Shown piece by piece: positions 26,305 through 36,647 of a stretch of 64,000 bases of DNA. The position numbers were made by a program, and so were the translations under genes. Numbering within the stretch: position 1 is the stretch's first letter; every line of letters begins with the position of its first letter. This DNA is from Agrobacterium tumefaciens (GTDB taxonomy: Bacteria > Pseudomonadota > Alphaproteobacteria > Rhizobiales > Rhizobiaceae). The notes below the pieces were generated by a model. The model worked only from the letters and a program-made list of their open reading frames with translations, was not told the DNA's origin and ran no database searches. The stretch is taken from assembly GCF_009649785.1 (NCBI RefSeq), contig NZ_WJOK01000017.1, positions 1 through 64,000 on the forward strand, given 5' to 3'.

Positions 26305-28548
26305 ATGCAGCAGGATCACGGGACGGAAAGTCAGGGGATGGTACAGGACATGGACGCTATTGTGCAGGACGACTTCAACAAGGTTCAGCCGATGACCGAG
26401 GGCGAGAACCTCTGGGACAGCCCCGCGCGCTTCATCAACCGCGAATTCTCCTGGCTCCAGTTCAATCGCCGTGTTCTGGAAGAAACGCTGAACACGGATC
26501 ATCCGCTGTTGGAGCGGCTGCGTTTCCTGTCCATCTCCGCCGCCAACCTCGATGAATTCTTCATGGTCCGCGTCGCCGGCCTCGAAGGCCAGGTGCGCCA
26601 GAAGATTACGGTCAAGACACCTGACGGCAAGACACCGGCCGAGCAGCTGGAAGACATTCTGAAGGAAATCGACAACCTGCAGATGGAGCAGCAGGCTTCG
26701 CTTGCCGTTCTGCAGCAATATCTCGCCAAGGAAGAAATCTTCATCGTGCGGCCTGCCGCACTTTCCGAAGCGGATCGTACCTGGCTGGGCACCGAGTTCG
26801 AGGAACGTATTTTCCCGGTGCTGACGCCGCTGTCCATCGACCCTGCGCACCCGTTCCCCTTCATTCCGAACCTCGGTTTCTCGATGGGCCTGCAGCTCGA
26901 CAGCGTCAACGGCCGCGAGCCGATGACAGCGCTGTTGCGTCTCCCGACGGCGCTCGACCGCTTCGTTCGTTTGCCGGATGAGAAAAACGCCATCCGCTAC
27001 ATCACGCTTGAAGATGTGGTCGGCCTGTTCATTCACCGTCTTTATCCGGGCTATACCGTCCGGGGATTCGGCACGTTCCGCATCATCCGTGACAGCGATA
27101 TCGAGGTGGAGGAAGAGGCGGAAGATCTGGTCCGCTTCTTCGAAAGCGCGCTGAAGCGCCGCCGCCGCGGTTCGGTTATCCGCATTGAGACCGACAGCGA
27201 AATGCCGCAGTCGCTCCGCCAGTTCGTGGTGCACGAGCTTGGCGTGCCTGATAATCGCGTTGCCGTTCTACCCGGCTTGCTCGCCCTCAACACCATCTCG
27301 GAAATCGTGCGCGCACCGCGCGACGATCTGAAGTTCGAGCCTTACAACGCCCGTTTCCCCGAGCGCGTGCGTGAACATGCCGGCGATTGCCTTGCCGCCA
27401 TCCGCGAAAAAGACATGGTGGTTCACCACCCCTATGAAAGCTTCGACGTGGTTGTGCAGTTCCTGTTGCAGGCTGCGCGCGACCCCGAAGTGCTCGCCAT
27501 CAAGCAGACGCTTTACCGCACCTCCAACGACAGCCCGATCGTTCGCGCGCTGATCGACGCGGCGGAAGCCGGCAAATCCGTGACCGCGCTGGTCGAATTG
27601 AAGGCGCGTTTCGACGAAGAGGCGAACATCCGCTGGGCGCGCGATCTGGAGCGGGCCGGCGTGCAGGTGGTGTTCGGCTTCATCGAACTCAAGACGCATG
27701 CCAAGATGTCGATGGTGGTGCGCCGCGAGGACGGCAAGCTCAGAACCTATTGCCACCTCGGCACCGGCAACTACCACCCGATCACGGCCAAGATCTATAC
27801 CGACCTGTCCTTCTTCACCTGCAACCCGAAGATCGCCCATGACATGGCGAATATCTTCAACTTCATCACGGGTTACGGCGAACCGGAAGAGGGCATGAAG
27901 CTCGCCATTTCGCCCTATACGCTGCGTGCGCGCATCGTGAAGCACATCAACGAAGAGATCGAGCACGCCAAGCGCGGTGCGCCGGCGGCGATCTGGATGA
28001 AGATGAACTCGCTGGTCGATCCCGAGATTATCGATACGCTTTACCGCGCCAGCGCGGCTGGCGTGGAGATCGATCTCGTCGTGCGCGGCATTTGCTGCCT
28101 GCGCCCACAGGTTGCGGGTCTGTCGGACAATATCCGCGTCAAGTCGATTGTCGGCCGCTTCCTCGAGCACAGCCGAATCTTCTGCTTCGGCAATGGTTTC
28201 GGCCTTCCGTCCGACAAGGCGCTGGTCTATATCGGCTCAGCCGACATGATGCCGCGCAACCTTGATCGCCGCGTTGAAACGCTGGTGCCGCTCACCAACC
28301 CCACCGTGCACGAGCAGGTTCTTTCACAGATTATGCTGGGCAATCTCATTGACAACCAGCAGAGCTACGAGATACTTGCGGACGGAACGTCGAGGCGCAT
28401 CGAGGTGCGTAAAGGCGAAGAACCGTTCAACGCGCAGCACTATTTCATGACCAATCCCAGCCTTTCCGGACGTGGTGAAGCCCTGAAATCAAGTGCGCCC
28501 AAATTGATTGCCGGGTTGATTTCTTCCCGCAAGAAACAGGCTGAATGA
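26305..28548 (+). CDS. ppk: Polyphosphate kinase 1
   Basis: Makes polyphosphate from ATP through a phospho-histidine. The protein of about 747 residues shows the PPK1 order: N domain ([19 protein letters not shown]), head domain, and two phospholipase-D-like C domains with the catalytic His in [14 protein letters not shown] and the [15 protein letters not shown] [11 protein letters not shown] segment. I use ATG 26305 because GAGGGA lies ten bases upstream; TTG 26248 overlaps the hdaA stop and would add 19 residues. The end overlaps ppx by four bases, a coupled synthesis/degradation pair. Confidence 0.95.
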   Translation: MQQDHGTESQGMVQDMDAIVQDDFNKVQPMTEGENLWDSPARFINREFSWLQFNRRVLEETLNTDHPLLERLRFLSISAANLDEFFMVRVAGLEGQVRQKITVKTPDGKTPAEQLEDILKEIDNLQMEQQASLAVLQQYLAKEEIFIVRPAALSEADRTWLGTEFEERIFPVLTPLSIDPAHPFPFIPNLGFSMGLQLDSVNGREPMTALLRLPTALDRFVRLPDEKNAIRYITLEDVVGLFIHRLYPGYTVRGFGTFRIIRDSDIEVEEEAEDLVRFFESALKRRRRGSVIRIETDSEMPQSLRQFVVHELGVPDNRVAVLPGLLALNTISEIVRAPRDDLKFEPYNARFPERVREHAGDCLAAIREKDMVVHHPYESFDVVVQFLLQAARDPEVLAIKQTLYRTSNDSPIVRALIDAAEAGKSVTALVELKARFDEEANIRWARDLERAGVQVVFGFIELKTHAKMSMVVRREDGKLRTYCHLGTGNYHPITAKIYTDLSFFTCNPKIAHDMANIFNFITGYGEPEEGMKLAISPYTLRARIVKHINEEIEHAKRGAPAAIWMKMNSLVDPEIIDTLYRASAAGVEIDLVVRGICCLRPQVAGLSDNIRVKSIVGRFLEHSRIFCFGNGFGLPSDKALVYIGSADMMPRNLDRRVETLVPLTNPTVHEQVLSQIMLGNLIDNQQSYEILADGTSRRIEVRKGEEPFNAQHYFMTNPSLSGRGEALKSSAPKLIAGLISSRKKQAE

Positions 28549-30068
28549 CTCGATCAGAAGCACAGGGGCGGCTGACCGGCCTTGCCCCCGTTTCCGTCAT
28601 AGATATTGGTTCGAACTCCGTTCGTCTCGTCGTATATGAAGGTCTTTCCCGCGCGCCCGCCGTGCTGTTCAACGAAAAGGTCCTTTGCGGTCTCGGCAAG
28701 GGACTGGCCCTCACGGGCCGGATGCATGAGGAAGGCGTTAGCCGGGCTTTGATGGCGCTGCGTCGCTTCCATGCGCTTTCCGAACAGGCGCAGGCGCAGC
28801 AACTCTACGTACTGGCGACAGCGGCAGCGCGTGAAGCGGAAAACGGCCCGGATTTCATCCGTGAAGCCGAAGCCATACTTGGTTGCGAGATCGAGGTCCT
28901 GTCCGGCGAAAAGGAAGCGCTTTATTCCGCCTATGGCGTGATCAGCGGTTTCCACGACCCGGATGGCATTGCAGGCGACCTGGGCGGCGGTTCGCTGGAA
29001 CTCATCGACATCAAGGGCAAGAACTGCGGCGAGGGCATCACCCTGCCGCTCGGCGGCCTTCGGTTGTCGGAACAATCGGATGGCTCGCTGGAGAAGGCGA
29101 CGACAATTGCCCGCAAGCACGTCAAATCTTTCGCAAAGCTGCTGGCGGCCGGCGAGGGGCGTACCTTTTATGCCGTGGGCGGCACGTGGCGAAACATTGC
29201 AAAGCTGCACATGGAGATCACGGGTTATCCGCTGCACATGATGCAGGGATATGAATTGCCGCTGGCGGAAATGCTGAATTTTCTGGAAGAAGTCATCGTC
29301 TCCAGGGATAGCAAGGACCCGGCCTGGCAGGCGGTCTCCAAGAACCGCCGTTCGCTTCTGCCGTTCGGCGCCATCGCTATGCGTGAAGTTCTAAAGGCGA
29401 TGAAGCCGGCAACGATCGCCTTCTCGGCGCAGGGCGTGCGCGAAGGTTATCTTTATTCGCTGCTGACGGAAGCGGAGCGGGATACCGACCCGCTGCTGGT
29501 CACGGCCGACGAGCTTGCCATTCTGCGTGCCCGTTCGCCCGAACATGCGCGCGAACTGGCCGACTGGAGCGGCCGCACCTTTCCGGTCTTCGGCATCGAG
29601 GAGACGGAAGAGGAAAGCCGTTACCGGCAGGCGGCCTGCCTTCTGGCAGATATCAGCTGGCGTGCACATCCGGACTATCGCGGCCTCCAGGCGCTCAACA
29701 TCATCGCCCACTCCTCCTTCGTGGCGATCACCCATCCGGGCCGCGCCTATATTGCACTTGCCAATTATTACCGCTTCGAAGGGTTGAACGACAACGGTAC
29801 CACACAGCCGCTTGCCGCCATGGCGGGTGACCGCCTGCTGGAACTCGGCAAGTTGCTGGGCGGCCTGCTGCGCGTCGTTTACCTCTTCTCAGCCTCCATG
29901 CCCGGTGTCGTCGATCACCTGAAATTCCGCAAATCCACCAATCCGGATCTGGATCTGGAATTCGTCGTGCCACACGCCTATTGCGATTTTGCCGGCGAGC
30001 GTCTGGACGGACGCCTGCAGCAACTGGCGAAACTGACGGGCAAGCGGTTGGCGTTTGTGTTCGAGTAA
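28545..30068 (+). CDS. ppx: Exopolyphosphatase
   Basis: Ppx/GppA family phosphatase of 507 residues that removes terminal phosphate from polyphosphate. The ASKHA fold is seen in [15 protein letters not shown] (phosphate 1), the acidic segment [13 protein letters not shown], and [12 protein letters not shown] (phosphate 2). The C-terminal half has the helical extension usual for Ppx. The ATG overlaps the ppk stop, so the cell would make kinase and phosphatase from one message. GppA activity on pppGpp is an alternative for this family. Confidence 0.93.
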   Translation: MTRSEAQGRLTGLAPVSVIDIGSNSVRLVVYEGLSRAPAVLFNEKVLCGLGKGLALTGRMHEEGVSRALMALRRFHALSEQAQAQQLYVLATAAAREAENGPDFIREAEAILGCEIEVLSGEKEALYSAYGVISGFHDPDGIAGDLGGGSLELIDIKGKNCGEGITLPLGGLRLSEQSDGSLEKATTIARKHVKSFAKLLAAGEGRTFYAVGGTWRNIAKLHMEITGYPLHMMQGYELPLAEMLNFLEEVIVSRDSKDPAWQAVSKNRRSLLPFGAIAMREVLKAMKPATIAFSAQGVREGYLYSLLTEAERDTDPLLVTADELAILRARSPEHARELADWSGRTFPVFGIEETEEESRYRQAACLLADISWRAHPDYRGLQALNIIAHSSFVAITHPGRAYIALANYYRFEGLNDNGTTQPLAAMAGDRLLELGKLLGGLLRVVYLFSASMPGVVDHLKFRKSTNPDLDLEFVVPHAYCDFAGERLDGRLQQLAKLTGKRLAFVFE

Positions 30069-30115
30069 CGGGCAGACGCCGGCCATTTGGCACCGCAGAC
30101 AGTTGTGGAGCTATA

Positions 30116-30748
30116 CTATGACCAGCGCTGACAAAAGGCGTCGATATCGCTTGATTGAAAGTCGGCTAGCCGCGCCATGATCGTTTCGAAGGGCCAGTCC
30201 CACCAGGCGATTTTGGCAAGCTTCCCCGCCACGGTTTGCGAAAACCGCTCGCGAATGATCTTCGCGGGAACACCGCCGACGATGGTGTAGGGCGGCACGT
30301 CCTTGGTGACGACCGCGCCTGCTGCGAGCACGGCGCCGTCTCCAACCTTCACGCCCGGCAGCACGATGACCCCGTGACCGATCCAGACATCGTGACCGAT
30401 GACGGCGCGATCCTCCTTGCGGCGATCGAAAAAAGCGTCGTCGCGCACCGCCTCTGTAGCGTAATATTCCGGGCAGTAGCTGAAACGGTGCATGGACGGT
30501 CGGTCCATTGGATGGTTCGGTGCGCCAATCCTGACGTCCGCGGCAATAGCGCAGAATTTCCCGATTGTCGCATCACCGACAATACAACGGGGTCCGAGGT
30601 AGGAGTAATTCCCGAGTTCGACGTTGTGCAGAGAGGTATCGGCCAAAATTTCGCAGCAGCTACCTATGTTCGAGTCCCTTATGCTTGCCGTCGAATGGAT
30701 AACTGTCTCTGCGAGCTTGGGGCGATTGAGTTGTGCGGTTGAGTGCAT
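30116..30748 (-). CDS. Hexapeptide-repeat acetyltransferase, phosphonate-cluster type
   Basis: A 210-residue left-handed beta-helix acetyltransferase of the CatB/XAT group. It matches the family found in phn (C-P lyase) operons: an N-terminal [45 protein letters not shown] (with the catalytic His), [19 protein letters not shown] and [20 protein letters not shown]. In this window no other phn gene is present, so the acceptor is open (aminoalkylphosphonate, sugar or antibiotic). The start at ATG 30748 has GGAGAC upstream; an extension to 30892 has none. Confidence 0.82.
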   Translation of the reverse strand: MHSTAQLNRPKLAETVIHSTASIRDSNIGSCCEILADTSLHNVELGNYSYLGPRCIVGDATIGKFCAIAADVRIGAPNHPMDRPSMHRFSYCPEYYATEAVRDDAFFDRRKEDRAVIGHDVWIGHGVIVLPGVKVGDGAVLAAGAVVTKDVPPYTIVGGVPAKIIRERFSQTVAGKLAKIAWWDWPFETIMARLADFQSSDIDAFCQRWS

Positions 30749-30935
30749 GCCTGTCTCCGGATTTCGGCCTGCGTAACCGGCGACTATGAAGGGCATATGA
30801 CGTGAAATTGCGAAGGCAAGCCGATTAGGCCAAATATCCTTTTGAAATGCAGATCGTGTACGCGCTTTGCGTGGAACGAAATCTGGCTTCACACAGGGCC
30901 GTCAGCCGCCGGAACCATCCGCGGTCGCAGCTTTT

Positions 30936-31250
30936 TTACTTCCAGTAATGATCGGATATGTTTTGGGCATTCTGAATGATGTGACGCGCGACTTCGGGAT
31001 CTCCGCCCTCGAATGTTTCCAGGTCGGCTCCGCATAGCAGCAGGAAAAGCTGCTGGTGTGCGACAGCGGCAAAATAGTCATGAGGCGGTGGCTGTATTTC
31101 AGACCCGATTGACTGGAGTTCTTCAGCAGCTTGTTTGCTTGCACGCTCAAGCGCTGCGAAAATAGTGGACACCATCGCCGATTCTGTCCGTTGCAATATA
31201 TCCTGAACCTGCCGTTCGGCGGGCGTCAGGACCGGGCAGCTCTCACTCAT
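30936..31250 (-). CDS. Small protein of unknown function
   Basis: A 104-residue soluble, largely helical protein starting MSESCPVLTPAERQVQDILQ, with GAGAGGAG upstream of ATG 31250. It has no signal peptide, membrane segment or motif that I know. A Cys occurs at residue 5 and another in LLLCGADLETFEGG. The adjacent genes give no functional hint. Confidence 0.6.
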   Translation of the reverse strand: MSESCPVLTPAERQVQDILQRTESAMVSTIFAALERASKQAAEELQSIGSEIQPPPHDYFAAVAHQQLFLLLCGADLETFEGGDPEVARHIIQNAQNISDHYWK

Positions 31251-31426
31251 CGCACAACTCTCCTCTCGGCACACCTCGTTTACCTGCGGTACTATGCCAT
31301 GGATTGTGTCTGCTTTGAGAGGAGAAGCTGAAGTTGTGGATTTGAAACCGCAAACGAAAAACACGACAGGCCGAAATCGGTTTGTCGCCGAGACAAACCG
31401 GTCGCCTCGCTACAAGCCGTTATTAT

Positions 31427-31774
31427 TCAACCGTGCCCCAGCGCCTTCCTGATACAGGCGCTGAGATAGGCATATTGCAGGGGCGTGGCCCTTGCCATCG
31501 CCTCCGTGCGGGTGGCGGGCCTGTCCTCGTAACCGACCGGAATATCGAACTGGGTGAAGGTGAAATCCCAGCGGGTGCCGTTGACGATATTGTAGAAATG
31601 GTCGGCGCCGCTAACGACGGTTTTGGCGAGGTCGCCACCGAAAATATCCTGCACCACAAGAGCTGTAACGCCGCCTTGCCCCCTGGCTGGGTTTTCTCTC
31701 GACCACAGGCTGCTGGTTTCGAGCGACCAGCTTTTCCTCAGGGCGTAATACAGTCGTTCGGCATTGTCCTGCAT
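31427..31774 (-). CDS. YunG-like protein
   Basis: A 115-residue soluble protein with the pattern of the YunG family: LRKSWSLETSSLWSRENPAR, GGVTALVVQDIFGGDLAKT, HFYNIVNGTRWDFTFTQF. The conserved Trp, Gln and His-Phe-Tyr-Asn residues suggest an enzyme-like fold, possibly papain-like, but no function has been shown that I know of. A single gene between unrelated neighbours. Confidence 0.7.
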   Translation of the reverse strand: MQDNAERLYYALRKSWSLETSSLWSRENPARGQGGVTALVVQDIFGGDLAKTVVSGADHFYNIVNGTRWDFTFTQFDIPVGYEDRPATRTEAMARATPLQYAYLSACIRKALGHG

Positions 31775-31933
31775 GACGGGTCTTTCCTGTTTCGGAACCG
31801 GGTTCCGGGTCAGGTTGGGTCGGTACAGTAACGGAGCGCCGCGCTTCCTTTTGCAGGCCGCAGGAACGCTCCGTTCAGTTGAGATTGCGCCGATGCGCTG
31901 ACGGTGCCGGAACGTATTCCGGCACTCCTTTCC

Positions 31934-33289
31934 TCACTTCGCGTCGAGAAGGTCCTTGACTTCCAGCAGGACGAACTCGTTGTCGTCGGCCTTGTCCAGC
32001 GCACGGCCGGCCGAGAAGGGCAGGTTGTTGTCGTTGCCGACGATGATATGGGTGGCGTCGACACGGTCGACATTCTCGATGGTCACGAACGGCATGTCGT
32101 AGAAACCGTTGCCGCCGCCCTGATGCTTCCTGTTATCAGGATCGGAGATCTTCAGCAGATCGATATAGCCGATCTTGCGCGCCGCCTTGCCGGCATTGGC
32201 GTCGTTGAATTCGATCTTGTAGATGCGCTTGACCTTGGAAGGTACGGCAAAGCAGTTTACGTCCGGCTTCTTCGGGTCGGCGCAGGCCTTGTCGGCGGTG
32301 CCGGCGCCATTGTCACGCTCGATGACCAGCGCGGTGCTCTCGTCCAGCATGTTGAAATCGCCGATGGCTTCGCCACCTTGCGCCAGTGGGTAGAGCCAGG
32401 TGCGGCCTGTCCATTCCTTCTTGGCGGTATCGAGCTCGATGATGCGAAGGGCGGTTGAGCCGTCTTCGGTCTTTTCGACCTGACCTTCGGCGGTGTAGAG
32501 CGGGCCTTCGAGAAGGCCGTAGAGCTTCGAGCCGTCCTTGGAGAGCGCCATGCCTTCATAACCACCTGATCGTTTCAGGTTGAAAGCGGGCATTTTCTGC
32601 GTGGGGTTGCCGGGCAGTGCCAGGGTCGGATGATCCGGGGACTTCACCTCGATATCGCCGGCCTTGGTGGCGATGACGTCGGTCAGCTTGCCGTCGCGGG
32701 TGAATTTCAGGATGTAGGGACCGAACTCTTCGCCCACCCAGAAGCCGTCGGCAACGGGCTGAATGGATTCGACGTCGAAGTCGGCGCCCGTCAGGTAACG
32801 TTTGGTCGAACCTTCCATGACGATGGGGAAGGGAGCTTTCTTGTCCGGGTCGGAAAGGAACACCGTCTCCAGCGCGTTAACCTTGCCGGCATCCCAGTCG
32901 AATTTGATGTGGTGGAGCATCAGCATGGCATCGCTGGAGTTGAGCTTCGAGCCGAAACCATTGTCGGAAAGGCTCCAGAAGCTGCCGTCCGCCATGGCCT
33001 TGATGCCGGAAAAGCCCTGCATGGCCTGGCCGTTGAACGGCATGGAGAGGCCGGTCGGGCGAACGCCATCCTTGCCGGGCACGGTGCCGAGACCCTCGGC
33101 GCGCTTGCGGTCGGCCGTCGTGAACTTGGCGGATGTCTTGAGGTATTCCGGCGCATCGGCAGGTGCTGCGATGATGGTGTTGGCGGGCAGAATGGCGTGC
33201 GAGACCAGCTTTGCCGGAAACTCCTGCTCTGCATGGGATGCGGTTGCGAGCGCAAGAACGGCGAAAGGTGCGAAAAGAATATGCTTCAT
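31934..33289 (-). CDS. Secreted esterase-like phytase family protein
   Basis: A 451-residue exported protein with a Sec signal (FAPFAVLALATASHAEQ). The mature chain follows the 'esterase-like activity of phytase' family: FSGIKAMADGSFWSLSDNGFGSKLNSSDA, GADFDVESIQPVADGFWVGEEFGPYIL and GYEGMALSKDGSKLYGLLEG, probably a beta-propeller. The substrate (phytate or other phosphoesters) is inferred only from the family name. Located alone on the minus strand. Confidence 0.83.
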   Translation of the reverse strand: MKHILFAPFAVLALATASHAEQEFPAKLVSHAILPANTIIAAPADAPEYLKTSAKFTTADRKRAEGLGTVPGKDGVRPTGLSMPFNGQAMQGFSGIKAMADGSFWSLSDNGFGSKLNSSDAMLMLHHIKFDWDAGKVNALETVFLSDPDKKAPFPIVMEGSTKRYLTGADFDVESIQPVADGFWVGEEFGPYILKFTRDGKLTDVIATKAGDIEVKSPDHPTLALPGNPTQKMPAFNLKRSGGYEGMALSKDGSKLYGLLEGPLYTAEGQVEKTEDGSTALRIIELDTAKKEWTGRTWLYPLAQGGEAIGDFNMLDESTALVIERDNGAGTADKACADPKKPDVNCFAVPSKVKRIYKIEFNDANAGKAARKIGYIDLLKISDPDNRKHQGGGNGFYDMPFVTIENVDRVDATHIIVGNDNNLPFSAGRALDKADDNEFVLLEVKDLLDAK

Positions 33290-33438
33290 GGTGGAGACCC
33301 CTCAATGCCTGTTGAAGACAGGACTGAGGCGATAGGGGTGCCACATGACAGGCAGGTGATTGCAGTTTGAAGCTTTGATGAATTTTGATGACGGGCGGCC
33401 TCGGAAACGAAGCTACCCGTTTGTTTTCAGGGGTTTTT

Positions 33439-34467
33439 TCAGGCGGCTGGGGCCTGATATTGGCTGAGCGTACACACGCCGAGCGTCTGCCCGCGTCCCT
33501 TGACAGCATGTTCGCCGAGATATTCGCTGCGAACACCTTTGGGTAGCACCAGCTGATGGGCGAGATCGGCAGAAATCAGCACGGGATGGCCGAGCATCTT
33601 GCTCAGTGATTCGAGCCGCGAAGTGGTGTTCACCGTGTCGCCAAAATAGGTGATCTTGTGGTGATCGACGCCGATTTCGGCTGTTATGACCGGCCCGCCA
33701 TGAATCGCAAAGCGAAGGCGCGGCACTTCACCGAAACGGGCGAGCCACATGTCGCGCTTGTCCTCGATGGTCGCCTGGATATCGAAAACACAGCGCACGC
33801 AGGCTGCCCGCCTTATCGCCATGTGATAGGGCCAGGTGATGATGGCCGCGTCGCCGATGTAGTCGTCAATGACGCCGCCATGTCTTCTGACGGGGGCTGC
33901 GTAGCTCGCGAAGATTTCGCCCAGAAACTCCTGCGCCTTCAGGTCGCCATGGGTTTCGGCAAACGAAGTGGAGCCGACGAGGTCGATGAAGATGAAAACG
34001 CGGTCTTCGCTGACTGGACGGCGATAGCGCCCAAGTATGAGATCGATGAAGATGTCACGGCCCAGCAGTTCGCGCACGCGCATGATGAAAACGATGATGC
34101 CGCAGACGATGAGGGTGAAGATCAGTGTCTGCACCTCGGCATGCACCGCCCGTTTCCAGGTGCCGGGAAATATGCCGCTAACCCACAGAATGGTACCGCC
34201 AAGCCCGAAGCCACAGAAGACGAGGACGGCGTAGATGATGAGGCCGACGGCAATATAGGCCGGTGTCGGCAATGCGCTAACCTGCCGCGACAGACCGGGC
34301 AGCACGTAACCACGCTCGAAGGCGAGGATTGGCGCACAGGCGAACAGCGCATAGGTGGCGCCAATGAGCGCGCCGCCGCCATATTCCAGAAACGCGTAGG
34401 CCACCCCGCTGCCGGCCACGGCAACGAAGAGCACCACGTAATCCAGAATGGGCAGCAATTTTCTCAT
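33439..34467 (-). CDS. Membrane-bound class III adenylate/guanylate cyclase
   Basis: A 342-residue protein with about five hydrophobic segments in the first 150 residues and a class III nucleotidyl cyclase domain after RYRRPVSEDR. The metal-binding Asp residues are in FIFIDLVGSTSF and GGVIDDYIGDAAIITW, and the late region has TYFGDTVNTTSRLES, with the Asn and Arg that stabilise the transition state. So it should be active; cAMP is more likely than cGMP, but the specificity residues are not decisive by eye. Rhizobial genomes carry many such cyclases. Confidence 0.88.
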   Translation of the reverse strand: MRKLLPILDYVVLFVAVAGSGVAYAFLEYGGGALIGATYALFACAPILAFERGYVLPGLSRQVSALPTPAYIAVGLIIYAVLVFCGFGLGGTILWVSGIFPGTWKRAVHAEVQTLIFTLIVCGIIVFIMRVRELLGRDIFIDLILGRYRRPVSEDRVFIFIDLVGSTSFAETHGDLKAQEFLGEIFASYAAPVRRHGGVIDDYIGDAAIITWPYHMAIRRAACVRCVFDIQATIEDKRDMWLARFGEVPRLRFAIHGGPVITAEIGVDHHKITYFGDTVNTTSRLESLSKMLGHPVLISADLAHQLVLPKGVRSEYLGEHAVKGRGQTLGVCTLSQYQAPAA

Positions 34468-34652
34468 GTCGGTTCTTGATCTCGGGGAAGGGAAGCGTCG
34501 TGCCCCCGTCAGGCGAAGCTTCTGTTCAAGTCATATGCGACATTAATGTGGAAAATGCGCTGCAAAAAGTGACCATTCGGTAAGGTCACATGAAGGATTG
34601 GAAAGGCTGTTGCCCCGTTGCCGCAAAAGGGCTGTGAACCCGGCTCTACTAC

Positions 34653-35267
34653 TTAATAGGATGTTCTGTAATAGACCGTTTCAAGCGGGGATTGCGGACG
34701 GTCGTCCGGCGAGCGGTTCGACCATGTGACTGGGAAGGCGGCAAAACGCAGCCGGTTGCCGTCTATCCATGCCCGGTCGAACAGGGTTTCTCCCTTGCTG
34801 GCAAAGGTGATGGCCGCGCAGGTCCGACCATCGACATCGAAGGGAATATTCTCTTTCCAGCCAGTCAACCCGCAGCCGATACCCTTCGGGTCACCATTAT
34901 AATGCTCGACAACCGCGGGGTCGTTGGGCGTCATGGCGATTGAGGTGACGGTATGGGCAAAGAGCATGCTGTCGTTGTCCTTCAGGCCACCATCCAGCGT
35001 GCCTTCGTAACGCACCTGCACCGTGGGCTGCTGGCAGCTGCTGCGGGCGTAAATCTGTGAGACAGCATGCATGCGGCCACCGCGTATGGTGATGCGAGTG
35101 ACGATGCCGTGACGATCGTTCTTGCCGATCTTAAGGCAATCGGTCGTCCATTCGCCCTGAAGATCGACCTTGCCGTCATCGGCGCGCGCTGACGTGGATG
35201 AAAGAGTAGGGAAAATGCCTGCGGCCGCGATAGATGCGGCCAACAGCAGAGCACGGGCAGGTTTCAT
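34653..35267 (-). CDS. Exported protein of unknown function
   Basis: A 204-residue protein with a signal peptide (LLLAASIAAAGIFPTL...ARADD). The mature part starts with VDLQGEWTTDCLKIG and reads like a small beta-rich or lipocalin-like domain, with Cys residues that could pair. I do not recognise the family. Probably periplasmic. Confidence 0.7.
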   Translation of the reverse strand: MKPARALLLAASIAAAGIFPTLSSTSARADDGKVDLQGEWTTDCLKIGKNDRHGIVTRITIRGGRMHAVSQIYARSSCQQPTVQVRYEGTLDGGLKDNDSMLFAHTVTSIAMTPNDPAVVEHYNGDPKGIGCGLTGWKENIPFDVDGRTCAAITFASKGETLFDRAWIDGNRLRFAAFPVTWSNRSPDDRPQSPLETVYYRTSY

Positions 35268-35404
35268 GGAAATACCCTCAAAGCGAGACCATCTGCAAAG
35301 AGATGGACCGCGATGCGGGCAAAATTTGGGTTGGCGCAGGTCCAGTAAAAGCAGAGACGCTTTTGCATCCGGACAATGCGCAAAACTGCGCGAGGCGCGG
35401 GCGA

Positions 35405-36565
35405 TCAGGCCTCGCTCACCGCCACATCAACCGCCTCGACCTTCTTGCCGGCGAAACGCAATGCCACTTCGCCATTGATGAGCTTCAGCGCCACATCGCC
35501 AAACAGTTCGCGCCGCCAGCCGGTCAGCGCTGCCACGGTGGCAGCCTCGCCCTCGGAAGCGATCTTGTCCAGATCTTCGCTGTTGGCGATGACCTTTGCT
35601 GCGACGCCGTGCTTGTCTGCCGTCAGCTTCAGGAGAACTTTCAACAGCTCCACGGCAGCGCCGGAGCCTTCCGGTGCGTGGCTGTGACGTGGCGCCTTCG
35701 GCATTTCCTCTTTCGGAAGTGCCAGCGCCGCATTCACGGTCTCGATGATGGCCGTGCCGGAGGAAGAGCGCTCCCAGCCCTTCGGGATGGTGCGAAGCCG
35801 CGACAGCGCCTCGGTGTCCTTCGGCTGCTGCTGTGCGATTTCGAAGATCGCATCGTCCTTCAGCACGCGTGAGCGCGGCACGTTGCGCGACCGCGCCTCA
35901 CGTTCACGCCATGCGGCGACAAATTTGAGGATGGCAAGTTCCGTCGGCTTGCGCAGGCGCGATTTCAACCGCAGCCAGGCATCGTCGGGATGCATGTCAT
36001 AGGTTTCGCGCGATTCCAGAATGTCCATCTCTTCGGTCAGCCAAAGCGAGCGGCCTTCACGCTCCAGCTGCGCCTTGAGCGCCAGATAGACATCGCGCAG
36101 ATGGGTGACGTCGGCCAGCGCATAATCCAGCTGCTTTTCCGTCAGCGGGCGGCGGCTCCAGTCCGTGAAGCGTGAGGATTTGTCGATCTGCACATTCTTG
36201 ATCCTTTGGACAAGCTGGTCGTAAGAGATCGAATCGCCGAAACCGCACACCATGGCCGCGACCTGCGTATCGAAGATCGGGTGCGGAATAAGCCCGCCAA
36301 GATGATAGATGATTTCGATATCCTGACGCGCCGCATGGAAAACCTTCACGACATCGGGATTGGCCATGAGTTCGAACAGCGGCGTAAGGTCGAGGCCCTT
36401 GGCGAGCGGGTCGACCAGTACCTCAAGGGTAGGGCTCGCCATCTGCACGAGACAAAGCTCGGGCCAGAAGGTCGTTTCACGCAGAAACTCGGTGTCGATG
36501 GTAATGAATTCCGATTTCGCCAGTTCCGTGCAGGCTTCGGCGAGGGCGGCAGTCGTTTCAATCAT
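35405..36565 (-). CDS. rnd: Ribonuclease D
   Basis: 3'-5' exoribonuclease for trimming tRNA and other stable RNAs. The 386 residues contain the DEDDy exonuclease motifs: Exo I in ITIDTEFLRE, Exo II in VFHAARQDIEI and Exo III in LDYALADVTHLRDVY, then two HRDC-like regions in the C-terminal half. The start is ATG 36565 (MIETTAAL), matching family length; the longer frame to 36625 has no support. Confidence 0.94.
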   Translation of the reverse strand: MIETTAALAEACTELAKSEFITIDTEFLRETTFWPELCLVQMASPTLEVLVDPLAKGLDLTPLFELMANPDVVKVFHAARQDIEIIYHLGGLIPHPIFDTQVAAMVCGFGDSISYDQLVQRIKNVQIDKSSRFTDWSRRPLTEKQLDYALADVTHLRDVYLALKAQLEREGRSLWLTEEMDILESRETYDMHPDDAWLRLKSRLRKPTELAILKFVAAWREREARSRNVPRSRVLKDDAIFEIAQQQPKDTEALSRLRTIPKGWERSSSGTAIIETVNAALALPKEEMPKAPRHSHAPEGSGAAVELLKVLLKLTADKHGVAAKVIANSEDLDKIASEGEAATVAALTGWRRELFGDVALKLINGEVALRFAGKKVEAVDVAVSEA

Positions 36566-36647
36566 TGCAAATGGCCACTCGTGAAAATTATCCGTCTTAC
36601 TTTCCCTTTGCCGGGCGCATGTCAATACAAAGCCCGCTTTTGAAGGC

